Shown piece by piece: positions 47,595-59,700 of a DNA stretch of 64,000 bases (the first letter of the stretch is position 1; every line of letters begins with the position of its first letter). The position numbers and the translations under genes were made by a program. The stretch lies in NCBI GenBank assembly GCA_002205965.3, contig NADL03000645.1, positions 992,001 through 1,056,000 on the forward strand, in the 5' to 3' direction. The notes beneath the pieces were generated by a model. The model made no database searches. It saw only the letters and a list, made by a program, of their open reading frames with translations, and was not told the origin of the DNA. The stretch comes from Kappaphycus alvarezii. Lineage: Eukaryota > Rhodophyta > Florideophyceae > Gigartinales > Solieriaceae.

Positions 47595-50500
47595 CTAAGA
47601 AAAAGTTCAGCTGGGAGGATCCAATGAATAAAGCTATAAGAGAACACCCTTACTGTCAAGAAATGAAATCATTTCAATAAAATATTCTTCCTACACTTCA
47701 GTTATCCTCCAACTTGGAAAAAGTACAATTTTGCGTCTTTTGTAACAAAAATATTCTGTATTTTTCGCTGGGCCATTGGAGCTTCTTCCCTATCAAAGTG
47801 TTTTCTACCATGTTGCAAGGGCAAAATACGTCGAAAAGTTTGTCTGAGGTACCAAATATATTTTTATTAGGAAACGAAACACTAAGTTTCTTAGTAAATA
47901 ATTTTACTGGGCACCGCAAACTATATAAATCATTGGCTTCTTTCGCCTATTTACAGTTTTTAAGAGAGCAAAATGGATTTGTATAGAGTCAATGATTAAA
48001 ACTGAGTATATATAAACATTTTAACGGTAGGTTTATGAATGAATTTCAAACATATCGTGCTAGAATATGGAGTAAAAAAAAGTGATTACCATTTTTACAA
48101 ATATACATATCTATTCTACGTTATGGATTAAAACGACTTTGTTGGCTAATAAGCTCATTTCGAGCTTCTCTTGTACTTAGATCCTAATTTTTGTCATTTT
48201 CGCTCTTCCTTTTCCTGAGTACAAAAAAACCCGCCAACATCTAATTTGGACAGGTTCGAAAATACCGATAAAGACATTATAGGTACCACAGAAAATTCTC
48301 AATAGTTTCTGTTCTGGACAGCGCTGCTCGGCCGGGCTTTTCTAGAGGTCCGTAGAAAATACTAGCTCCCGAAATACGGTGAGAGAAATTACCGGGCTCG
48401 TAATTTCGAGGTTCAGAATATTGTATAGATCGTAGTTGACTGCCCCTTACACTCAACTATTGTTTTGATATATTAATTTCGTTTAATTTTATTATTATTT
48501 AAATCTTCGCGGGAATGTGAAATAGTTTGAATATTCATCGATTAAGTAAAACGTTTTATACATTTTCGAATTTCTTAGTATTAACTTTGATTGATCAAGG
48601 ACAATTTTTTCATGTGATAGAAAAAGTTTTCGTTTAATATGTATCAATGCGGTGAACATTTTTGAAAGATTAGATTCTATATTATGATCTCGTACTTTTT
48701 TGAAGCGCAGAGAATAAATTGATCAAATCTACACCACAAACTAAAAAAAATTGACCCTCACTTTTTCCCTATGGTCTTAAAAGAAAATATCTTATGTAAA
48801 ATGACTGCTGTTACAAAAATATTAGATATGGGGGTGAAATTTTTCCTATTCCTTTTAGGCTTAAGAATTTATTTAAAAATTATTATACTTACTCCTCTAT
48901 TAATATTGTTTGTTGTGTTTCTAAATATTTGGATGTTTTTTTGGATGATACTATGTACTGAAAGAATCCTCAGTTTTTCTTAACAGGAAACCTCTTGTGA
49001 TGACTTCATCAAATATCTATTGCAGCGAGAAAGAGAAAGAGAAATGGAGGAAATCCCAATATTTGAACACCCAGTTGAAAAATATGGTGACGCCTCTATC
49101 TACACATTGTACCTCATGAAAAGAGACGGGAGCGACTATTGGGGAAATTATGGACAAATTTGCTTGTTTAAATAGTTGAATTGCACTTTTCTACGTTCAA
49201 GTTTTACATATCATAAATAATTAAGGATCGGTTCTCCAAATTATAATCAAGGAAGACTAATTTTGAGAATAAATTGTGACAAAAATGAAAAACTTCCATT
49301 CGTAGTGGAACAGTGAATGTGAGAACAGTTTTTACTTCACGGAGCTATACAACAGTTTTTTCCATGCATAGCTTTTTATATTTTCTTTTGTCCTTGTAAT
49401 GAAGTAAAAAATAATACTAGAACTTTATTATGCTTTCAGAAATAATGTATAAGATTACCATAAAGAATGATGAGATCAATCAAAGGATATAGTTTTTGAC
49501 AGAAATTACAATATTTGATGTTTTTAAATGGTGGAGAATTATCTGGGGAACACTTGTACAAAATGGACAATATATTTTTTCAAAGACTTCAAAATTATTT
49601 AAGCCGAAAACAGAATATTTTCGGCAGATATTTAAAACGAACTTTTTCCTCATTGAAGTTTCTTCAGATTGAGTTCAAGAGACCCAAATCAAGATAAATT
49701 TGAATACAATTAAATTCAAAAGTCATGGAGTAACGAATGAAGGTTACTGTAGAAAATCTGTGCTTATTTGTATAGCCGGGAGCTGCAGGAAATAGAGCAT
49801 GCAAAATATATACGGAACTCTTTGCATATCTAAAAACTATCCAGTATTTAATTTTTTCAGTAACAGAAGAGATACAGTAAGTCCTACGAGAACAGAAAAC
49901 GCTGTATTTTAATCAGTTTATGCAGCAAAAAGACGCTGAGTTCAGTTAAGTCAGGGATAAGATGATTAAAGGCCGAAAATCTTAATTTTTGACGTAATAG
50001 TTGCCAAACAAATAATAGAAATAATGAAAATCAAAGTTCAAAGACTTATTTATTCTATTCCTACAACTAAAAATTAAGTCAAAGGCCCACTTCTTGTATA
50101 TTATCAAAGGAATAAAACAAGTCCTTTTATTTCATGTGGTCCTGGAAAGTAATTTGAAGGATGAATGCAGCAAGAATTTACCCAATCACAGGATCTGATA
50201 TGCAAATTCAGAAAAATTTAAAAAACAGGGCACAAGTATACGCCCTCCAATGAGCATAAATTTTTGATGCCATGCACAAAATTGTCGGAAGAATTTTGCA
50301 AGGACTAAATATTTTCCGGGTTTTCGATAATTTTTTTGTTCTACACCTATATATTAGGTCTGGTCACAGTCTTAATTAGGAGCAATACAGGTATTTTAGT
50401 AGCTTTCTTAACTCGAAAAATGTAAAATGAAAAATAATACAAGTTAGACTAAAAATTGAAGCTCTTTTTGAAACCTTATGCATTAAAAAATAGTTAAGGC

Positions 50501-51086
50501 CTTATCAGCTCAACAAGAAAAACATTTTCTTCTGTTTCTACTCATAGAAAGTCTGAAACTAAGTTCTACATATATTTCAGCTTAGGCTCAAATGATCTCC
50601 CCGGTGAAAGAAGAGCTGGAAATTCGACCTTATATGGATCAATTTGAAAACGAGAACACTCTTAAACATTTCTATGTCCTGCTTTCTTCATATCAGTATT
50701 GTTAATTCCAAATAATACAGAAAACGCAAAAATTATCGTCTCACATAGATCACTGAGAATAATGGAAGTTTGCGATAAAATAAGACGCCACATTTTAAGA
50801 ACTCAGATTTTAACAATTTTTTTGGCGATATCCTGGTTGAAATAACATCAAAGCCGGATAAACTTGCTTACAGACTTTCAAAACGTTTTTACCACTGAAA
50901 TAACTCGACACAGGAAAAATCTGAGCACCATCACTATTCTCTCTGAAAAAAACAATTTTACTTTCGCATAGTCTCCTTTAAAACAAATGACCTAAAGCCC
51001 CCAGTTTTGGAACTTCCGAAAACCAAATAATTGTTATACAGATTCCTTATAATCGTCGCAAAAACTGCCTAGGGTCTATCGGAGCA
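47595..51086. other. AT-rich stretch without recognisable gene
   Basis: Starts at the copia target duplication. The longest frame is 90 codons (47714-47986) and has no motif. A 70-codon, very hydrophobic frame at 48771-48983 looks like translated AT-rich sequence. Around 48300-48420 the G+C rises slightly (CGGCCGGGC, TACCGGGCTCG) with no feature that I can name. Confidence 0.55.
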
Positions 51087-51215
51087 TTGTCCTCATATAC
51101 AGACAAATTTAAGTAGTTTTTAAAGTACAAGAATTTTTTGCCTCTTTTTTTCGGACCTAGGTGCTCTTTAAAACATGCAGATACTAGATCAAAACAAACC
51201 TTTTGAGAATTAGTA
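51087..51215. repeat. second copy of the palindrome-ended repeat (left part)
   Basis: TTGTCCTCATAT followed by TTAAGTAGTTTTTAAAGTAC, CCTCTTTTTTTC and GATCAAAACAAAC matches, at the same spacing, the left 130 bases of the block at 45701. The perfect block GATCAAAACAAAC and the shared terminal motif make chance unlikely. The right end was not found, so the copy is truncated or too diverged. Confidence 0.45.
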
Positions 51216-51597
51216 TTCTTCTCAGCGCAAAAAAGTTTCCTGAAATGGTAATCTTTGATTTACAGTTCTTCCTGCAAAACAATGGATCTACGAACTGTTA
51301 CAGGATATCTCATCTACTGAGTGCTTCATTTGTTTCGTAAGTGGCGGAATATAAGCGCCTCTATGGGTCTGATTGGAAGACGAAACTGATCTCTGACGTT
51401 CATATTGACATTGGAAGTGGGGGACGGTGGAACTCAATGGAATGAGTCTAGAAGAAATTGTGACCCTCTCAAGGCTGTCACGCTGAATATTGCCATTAAT
51501 CGAAGCGGAATTACTCAAACAGATCTTTACTGGTCATTTTAATTCTGGAGACCATCAAAGACCACCGCAGGCAATACGTCACGCAATCTTCACACAT

Positions 51598-51723
51598 CCG
51601 CGTAAATTAAAGTGTCAGCAGGTGGCACGATCTGCGAGCGGATTGGATCAAGAAAGGCACGCTGACGCGGCCTTAATTTCCAAAGCAGCTTGTTTGCTGG
51701 GCGGTCTTGAGCCGGCTTTTTAG
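51598..51723 (+). mobile_element. LINE C-terminal fragment (copy H)
   Basis: The last codons of a plus-strand frame read QERHADAALISKAACLLGGL and end Glu-Pro-Ala-Phe-TAG at 51721-51723, the conserved C-terminus of the LINE family. Ahead of it, QQVARSASGLDQ fits poorly to the VAVRAMETYGEVQGVL of copy E. This copy lies outside the GC-rich island, alone in AT-rich DNA, which argues that the family was dispersed and not only locally duplicated. Confidence 0.65.
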
Positions 51724-53482
51724 GAAACTTTAAGAGGTAGTACTAGTCATTCTGTATGATACTTTGGGCCAAAACCGACCATATCTTTCAAATACTAAAT
51801 CTCCCCACATTTCCCGCCCGATCAGGAAAAGGCTTCCTCATTATGTTTCATATGACAGAAAGCCCGTACATAGCTTTGTATTGAAGGCGTATGCATGTGG
51901 TCAGTATGGAATAATACTGAGAACGGGGCTTGTAATTGGTAGAAGGGGTGTACTTCGGCGAGACCTCACATAAGATTTTTGTGACACTACCGCTCTTACG
52001 CTTCGACTTATTCAAGTATGTCCAAAACATATCGATTCTTATGTGGTGATTTTTTGCGTCTGTTTTATCCGCAGAAAAATTCTAGTGAAATATGGAACGA
52101 TAATTATTGTTGTGGTGAAAAATGCGATCAGGGATTTCCGATGCAACAACCGTATTCAAAAGAGCGTATAAAGCGCGCAGGCCATATCTTCATGGTCTCG
52201 AAGAACCATGAATACAATAATCTTTGATGGTAGGCTTTTAGATAGATACGAACAAGTATGTTACGTAGGAGGTTGCAATACAAGCAATCAAGGAACCTAA
52301 GTTTGCGCGTAACGATGAAAAGCTATGGGGGTCGAAAATGAGAAGTTTTAATTCGAGATTGCGATTCTAGATGATGTGGATAGGTAATTCGAGACATATT
52401 CTCCAATACACAACAAATGCAGGTATGAAAAATAGGAATTGATATGAAATTGTAAGTGTTTGGTTTCTCGCTCAGGATCAATTCTTCTATCCTATAGATC
52501 ATAATAGTTGATTCATCGTTACTGAAAAGCATTCTAGCGCGTCATGAATTCCCTTATTACAATCTGATTTATATGAGATTCTTGCTGATAAACAAATTAA
52601 TAACAAGTTTGATTCCAGTTCGTGTAGAGCATCAAATAGCACAGGAAATTAGAACTATCACAAAAAAGAAAAGGAAGTAAAGTAATGATGAGTATGCCAA
52701 AGCCTCTTAATAGGGTCACTTTTGGAGTTTGTAAGGTTACTAAGTCGAAGTTTTTTTGCTCTCGTTAACGTTACAATGACCTTGGCGATATCCATATCTG
52801 TCATGCCTTCACCATAAATTTTTGTTAATGGATTATGTGCGCACAAAATACAAGCCTTATATAGGATTTATAAGGTTTAAGAACCAGTGTGATTTTCTGA
52901 AGTAATTCTATGGCCAAATACTGGTTGTACTTGCGTCATCTGACTTGCAAAGTTGGCTGCTTTCTATGGCTCACTGAATTATCCCTTCATGATTGGATGC
53001 CTAAAGATGCGTACTAGCGCTCTTAGACCGCAGCTTTTTCAAAAACTGCGAGTTCTCTTCGGAACGTTTGGCCTCTGATTGAAACCAAACGAGAACCAAA
53101 CAAACGATCACTGGACCTGCAACCTACGATTCGCATCTTATTTCACCGTCCAAGTGATGGATGGGAGAAGCTGACATGAAATATTTAAGGTTTTACGCTA
53201 TTCAATCTTACTTAAAGTTGGGAGTGTATACTTCATAGACTATTACATCCTATTGAGAGTGTACATTTCACAGACATAACGAGGAAAGAATTTTGCTCAG
53301 AAGTGTAGAAAACATAGGGATAGATATATACTGTAATTTTTCTTCACAATGGGACATTGCTAGGAAAACTTTTTAGGTCTAAAATGTTCTTTAACTTATA
53401 CAATATGGTGTGGCAAACTTTTGGCCTTCATGTGAGTACATTGCCATAGCGGATATACCGTACATTAGCGTATATAGGACTA
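51724..53482. other. no recognisable gene
   Basis: Slightly higher G+C just after the LINE tail (to about 52250), with plus-strand frames at 51764-51973 and 52018-52227 that overlap no known domain. From 52300 the sequence is AT-rich with no supported feature. Confidence 0.45.
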
Positions 53483-53550
53483 TTGTCCTCACCGGAGGAC
53501 AGAGTTCAGGACCACTTTATGTAAAACTGTTTCAGTTTTACATAAAGTGG
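53483..53550. repeat. terminal-motif relic and perfect 18-bp hairpin
   Basis: TTGTCCTC-ACCG-GAGGAC (53483-53500) resembles the palindromic end of the 45.7-kb repeat with a changed centre. Twelve bases further is a perfect 18-bp inverted repeat, 53512-53529 and 53533-53550, separated by only three bases (TTT). The arm is CCACTTTATGTAAAACTG. A transcript would form an uninterrupted 18-bp hairpin. The perfect arms in otherwise degraded DNA imply recent formation or selection. Confidence 0.6.
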
Positions 53551-53674
53551 AGCTAACATTTACTTTCAACTGTTGTGAAGCTGGAACAAGACAAAAATTT
53601 CGGTAATATTAACGAGTTTCGGGGTACAGACCACTCTTTTGCACCAAATATATTTGCACTTAGTGTCAGTTTGC

Positions 53675-53734
53675 CACATATTATCCTTAAAGTAGCTGTA
53701 GGTGCACATTTTATCCTTAAAGTAGCTGTAGGTG
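53675..53734 (+). repeat. 30-bp tandem duplication
   Basis: Units 53675-53704 and 53705-53734 differ at a single base (A/T at 53680 and 53710). The period preserves reading frame, giving the decapeptides HIILKVAVGA and HFILKVAVGG in a 71-codon plus-strand frame (53575-53790). That frame has no recognised family and starts with a non-ATG codon, so I do not call it a gene. Confidence 0.7.
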
Positions 53735-56700
53735 GGTGCTTTAGCCGAATTTATGCAGATTATAAGAAGTCGAGCACCTATTTACTGTAATTATATGTTT
53801 TTAGAGTCTCTTTCTAGTAAATATTTACGAGTCTAAAAGGTTTTAATCGCTCTCATTCCTTTAAGTAGTATTATGGTAATACTCTTTCTCCTCGTATGAG
53901 AAAATGTTTTTTTCGATAGAAGATAGGGGAATCAAGAAGAACAAAATATCTTCACGAAGGAAAAAATAAATTTGAAAATCCACCAGAGTGTGGAAAAATA
54001 TAGCAGGGTGAAATATTCGCTATCAAGTAGTAAAACTCAGGTGAATTTAAAACTCTAACAGAAATTTTCGTCTTTTCTGAATTTCTGCGAAGTTTCATAT
54101 CTTTAGGCGGAAGATTTCGAACTTTTCAAGAGAAATGGGATTATAGTGGAAGATTATTTTTAGCTGAATATCTTACTTTGGTTATTGATTAGATATGGGC
54201 AGTGTTATACAATCAAATTGCTGAAATTAAGGTATAAAAATGCAAATGAAGGTCTTTACCGCCGCGAAAGTAAATAAATGATAAGCATTTAATGCAAAAA
54301 TTTATAATCTTGGCTTTACAATTAGACAGATTCCATATAAAACGAAAGTAAAGCGATTTACCGTCTAATTGGAATAAAAAGATAGTTTCAGGGCTTCTTT
54401 GATAAAACATGACACACAAGTTGCGGAAATATCTACTCCGTGCCGATTGTAAGTGAGTTGTTAAGTATTTCAAATCTGTAGATACTTGAAACTTATTTCA
54501 ATACTTTTTGTCTTGTGCATTTTTAATGGCCAGTTTAGCCAGCAAATAGGATTTAATTTGCATCTTCTATACAATGTAATAACTTCTGGATAAATTGCCA
54601 CAGATAGCTGAAACTAAATATCTGACTTCTCGAGATTGGAATGACAAACCCAAGCCTTGGAAAATCAGAAAATGTTATTTATTATAATTAAAGACAACTA
54701 AGGGTGCAAAAAATATTTCAAGAAATGTGCTACATTAGGAAAATTCCTTTTAATACCTTTAGTTCCTTTAGGCCGCCTATGAATCTGTTTAATAAGCTTA
54801 GTTTTTAATTAAAAATGACTGCGTGAAGTATTCTCTTCACACACTATATCTAAATATTCAAGGTATAAACCATAAAATAATTGTACCAAATTCCACTAAA
54901 GCCCTCAATTTTTCGCGCGGAGATGCGATAATAATTTTCATTGTTCACTTTCTCGGAATTCATGTAATTTTTATCAAAACATTTCGACTCGTTTGCAATA
55001 TTTATATATATCCCTCCTTGGCAATAATATTTAAGTTGAGATTCTGGAATGTGGTGCGTTAAATGAACTTTTCTGATCAGAAAATATCTTAAAATGGTAA
55101 AATAATTCTTTCCATTCAGAAAACTTTCAAGACTATTCGTTGCAGCCAAAGTACTGCTTACAGGCTCTGAGAAGAAAATTTATTTTGCTTTATCCTACGT
55201 TTGGAGCGCAGAACTAATTACAAATACTTTAGGATTAGTGCATACCTAATAAATACATACTGTTTAATTTTGACGAAATTTCTATTCTTCTTTTACGATA
55301 ATATTGCCCAAGCAGGACAGAGCCCCGTAAGGTCCCCTATTCTTCGCGAATTTCGCAGCCCATTTTCCTTTCATCTTGAGCAATGATAAACTTTTGCAAA
55401 GTAAACGGCTTTTATTTAGTGAATCTGAGTTATTAAAAACTAGAAATGAGAAGAATAGTAACGCAGATTTTCAAGAAAAAGTATTGAAGTCTAAACTTTT
55501 GGCTGAAATCCGCGCAATTGGATAGATGACTGAATAAATTTGATAGATTTAATTTTAAAACTTTTTACACCAAAATGCTGACTTGCAGTATCTCAAAAAC
55601 TCTTACCAATCACTCTGAAGTCGAAAAATTGAGCGTTTATTTTATTGTTTCTCAGTACAAGTCTATGCCACAAATCAACCATTAATACTCATACTGAAGC
55701 TTTAAACAGGTATTTTACCTGAATACATGATACAGAAGATCATTCTGAGGTTTAACTAAGTTTCGAGGCAGCAAAAAATGAAGAACTCCCTAGGATACCT
55801 AAATTGAGTTTTGATCAGCCCAAAAACAGAAAAAAATAAACCATAAATACTTGCACCTCTGTAAATATTTGAATACAAGTATATTTATATTTTTTTCAAT
55901 CGAGTCAACTTACCATTAAACTGAGTAATGTCATTTTGATTTCAATGATCTTTTTTATCTTTCAGAAGCACAAAATCTGGTATTTTTCCGTATGAAAACA
56001 AATCATTTTGCTTCCAAGACCGTACTACATCCATTTACTTGCTATTTCTGCAACTTTGATTAATTTGTGCCTTGAAGACATTTTTCCAATGGATACATGA
56101 CACTTTAAGTCACAAATTAACCACTTCAAACATATTTTATGTTTCAAAAACATTTTTTCCTTTAAATGACAATAGTATTCGATGATTAAATTTGTTGTAT
56201 TAAGCCTTTAATGATAAAAAGATTCAAAATCGATGGTCATATGGGTATTCATTTATTACAGCAATAAAGTTTTCCGTATTTTTAATGTTAGGCAGCGAAC
56301 TTTCTTGCCACTTTTCCGCCCTCAACTTCAGTAGTTACTGTGAGAGTGGTTTCAGCTCGCCCTAAGAATGGAAATAGCTCGCCCTAAGAATGGAAATTGA
56401 GGATTACTTCATATTCTGTTATGTGTTTTGGAATCAGTCCTCATAAATTTCTATTGACTTGAATGGAGATTTCTAAACATTTTCGCACGTAAATAATACG
56501 ACAGAGTATATCCATTCCTTTGTTTCAGTAATTAAATGATAAATAAATTAACTTTGATTAAAATTTTATCACAGAATATTTGCTGGGATCAGTGCCGATC
56601 AACGTAATGTTTATTCACATGCGTTTTTATATTCTTTTTATGCCAAAAATTTTTTTGCATTAAATTTCATACTTTTTGAAAGGCTGCTACTTCCGTTAAG

Positions 56701-59700
56701 ACGTCTTAACACTATCAAAACTTTTTTTGAAGATTAATGGAAATTTTTGGGCATAATTTAGTAGTTTTTTGGGGGTTTGATCGATTCTTAGTATTAATCT
56801 ATTTCAATGTATCTCTTGAAGCGTATAATATGGACATTTTCACCATTCAATCCATTTTATATGTTTTCTGGCCAAAAAATCCTAGAGCTTTATAAATAGT
56901 TATTAGTCATTTTTGTATGGTACTAATTCATAAATTGAAGTGAAAATACTCTATTGGTCTGAGATAAAGAGTTTTACGGTTCTTTACCATTCAATGTGAG
57001 CTGAAAGTCCAAGAATCTGTGATAATTTCCAAAATTGTTCGAATTAGATCTGGATATCTTTAAAATATTGATATTTTTTTCCTTATTATTTCTTGTATTG
57101 AGTAAGTTTTCCTATTTCGTCCCGTACAACTTTCCATTATATGATTTTTAAATTTCAACCAATAATATTTGATGTCCAATTTTTGGTGTAAAAAGTAAAG
57201 AGATACTATGAAGTTTCATCCATATCCCATTTCCTGGTTTCCCATCTTACATTTTTTCATCAGAATTGATGTATTGGCATATGTGGAAGCCACATACCCT
57301 TTCGTCTCCATTGCGCGTTGTATCTCTTATTAATGAAAATTTTCTTCTTCACTTAATTGGCTTCTTTCCTTATTTTTTGCGTGTTTGGTATGTGCTTTTG
57401 AAAAAATATACCTCTATGTCTTTTGGATGTCCTAAATATTCAAAAAAAGGGATCTGCCAGCTACAATAAGGCTTTAATTTATCTTTTTAAAGACTTATAT
57501 TTACTAAGAGCTTCGCCAGACGTATTTGACTAGTCACATGGGACAATAATTTTATTCTTGAAATATTCATTCCGGAGTCTTTTTCTTCTTCCCCTCTACA
57601 CATTATTCTTCGTCCGGTATTGTAATTTGTAGAACTTTAGTTCCTCTTTTTCCAAAAATTTTTGGTTTTGAGGAAAGTTCAGTGGCCTTTTACAGGTGTA
57701 TTTCTAGGCTATATTATAATTTCCGCTTCATCAAAAAAATTCTTCCCTTCGTGGGGCTAAGGCATAACATCGAGTCTAGAGGAAGCCTGGAAAATGCAAA
57801 TGTTGTACTTTAATTTTACTGATGTCATCTGAGCTTCCTTGCAACTCAAACCTTTTTAAAATTCTCTTGGACCACAAATGTAGTGAAAAGGGAAGTAGAA
57901 ATGCGGCGAGGTAATATGTTTTCACAGTTTTGGCTAGAAATTTCAGCTTCTTCTACGTAGCTAATATTGAGAATTCTTCTCAAAATTCTGCAGTTGAGCG
58001 CTAATTTAATTACTGCTGGAGCGCAAAATTAAATTTGTTTCACACGCTTCTTGATCTACTTTGACGGATGTAATTTATTAAATTTGAAACCATTTCAGCT
58101 AGCCCTAAAGTATCAACTACGTGTACTAAATATCACAGAATAAATTCAATTGAGTCGTGTAGACAAAAAAAGAAGAACGGCTCTTTCATTTTAAAAAATC
58201 TCATTTCCTCACCCTGAGACCCCATTTACCAAAATAAAATTGAAATTATATGTCCATTGTATAATTTTCCTGGGCATTAAATAATCTAATTTAATACAAT
58301 TTTAGAAGCATGAATTGACAAATCATATCATATATATTTAATTCTCGCAACAGATTTGGAAATGAAAACGCAAATGATATAGGAAAATTAGGTGCTCTCT
58401 CTTATACTGTATCCCTTAGCGCGTATCTCTTACATCTAAATGAGATATTAACATCCTTATTAGTCTTTTGAAGCTATTTATGTAAACAAAAAGTGTATAA
58501 AGGTTATAACGCAATCAATCTTCTCAGAGGCTTTCGATAGGCGGTTTAAGAAACTTTATTAATGCTTCTTGCAAATTATAAAGCTATCCATGCCGAATTT
58601 TATGTTCGGGTTGTAGTAGGGGTACTTTTACTTCTATATAGCTGAGTTATAACCGATTCAAATTCCCTCTCGGACAAAAAAGGAACTCGATGCATAGAAT
58701 TTCGGTCAATTTCATCACAATAGTATAATCTGTCGCTCCTGGTCATCAGGGAAGGAAATGGACTTCAGGTTATTTAAGTTGCTTTATCTTTATGACTGAC
58801 GGGCCTGAAGACTGCACTGCCTACATCAGATGAATTAGAATATATCAAATTGGGTTTATAGTTTGTCATAAAGTTTCTCGTAGTTACCAATGGAGGATCA
58901 GAGGAGAATAAGAAATCATTATAGTTTCTAAAAAACTAGTTGAAGCTATTGGGGGAGTTACAGAACAGCAATTAGGCATTTTTGGGATCTTGTGAGGAAA
59001 TCAAATATATAATAGTCCATTCGGCCCATCGGTATGAAAAGTACCCAAGAATTCAATTTGAAGGTTGATGAGGAAAAATGAGTCTCCTAGCCTTGCCTGA
59101 AGAATTAATCTGCCATTTGATCCGTCAGATAATATTTATAGGGGTATTATTGGTAACTTATATGTTTTCAAGTACAGTTTTGTTTCCGATTTCTAGTTAA
59201 GCAACTTTGAGGGGTAGAACTCTAATACAATCCCCCCAATACTTCCTCTCTTGTCATTTCCATCGGTGATATTCACTCAAATGCATATATGTGATTTGAT
59301 ATGTGTTACTGACGCTTTTGAAACAGCAAAAATGGCCTACAGATACTTATTGAAATACTTCCTGCGATAGAGGTGAAGAAATTTACGAGATAAGTTCAAG
59401 TAGGATTCCAAGTGAAAACTAAGTTGAAAAGCGAATTAAAGTACAATTTTAAATAATAAAATAGTTAGAAGTCAGCTCCGGATGTAAAATATTTGTTTAC
59501 TGTATAATTTGCCTTTGAGTAGAGGTGGTGCAACCTTTTCTTCATGGCTGGTCAAGTGTTATCTCGAACGCTAGTCTTTTATCTGCTTCTATTTTTCCCA
59601 CAACTCTACAATTTTTTCGGTATTGTCTTTTGCGACAAAAAAAATCTGGGATGTTGTGCGCGGAGTGTTCTGAGTATTTTACCTGAACTCATTTACTTTT

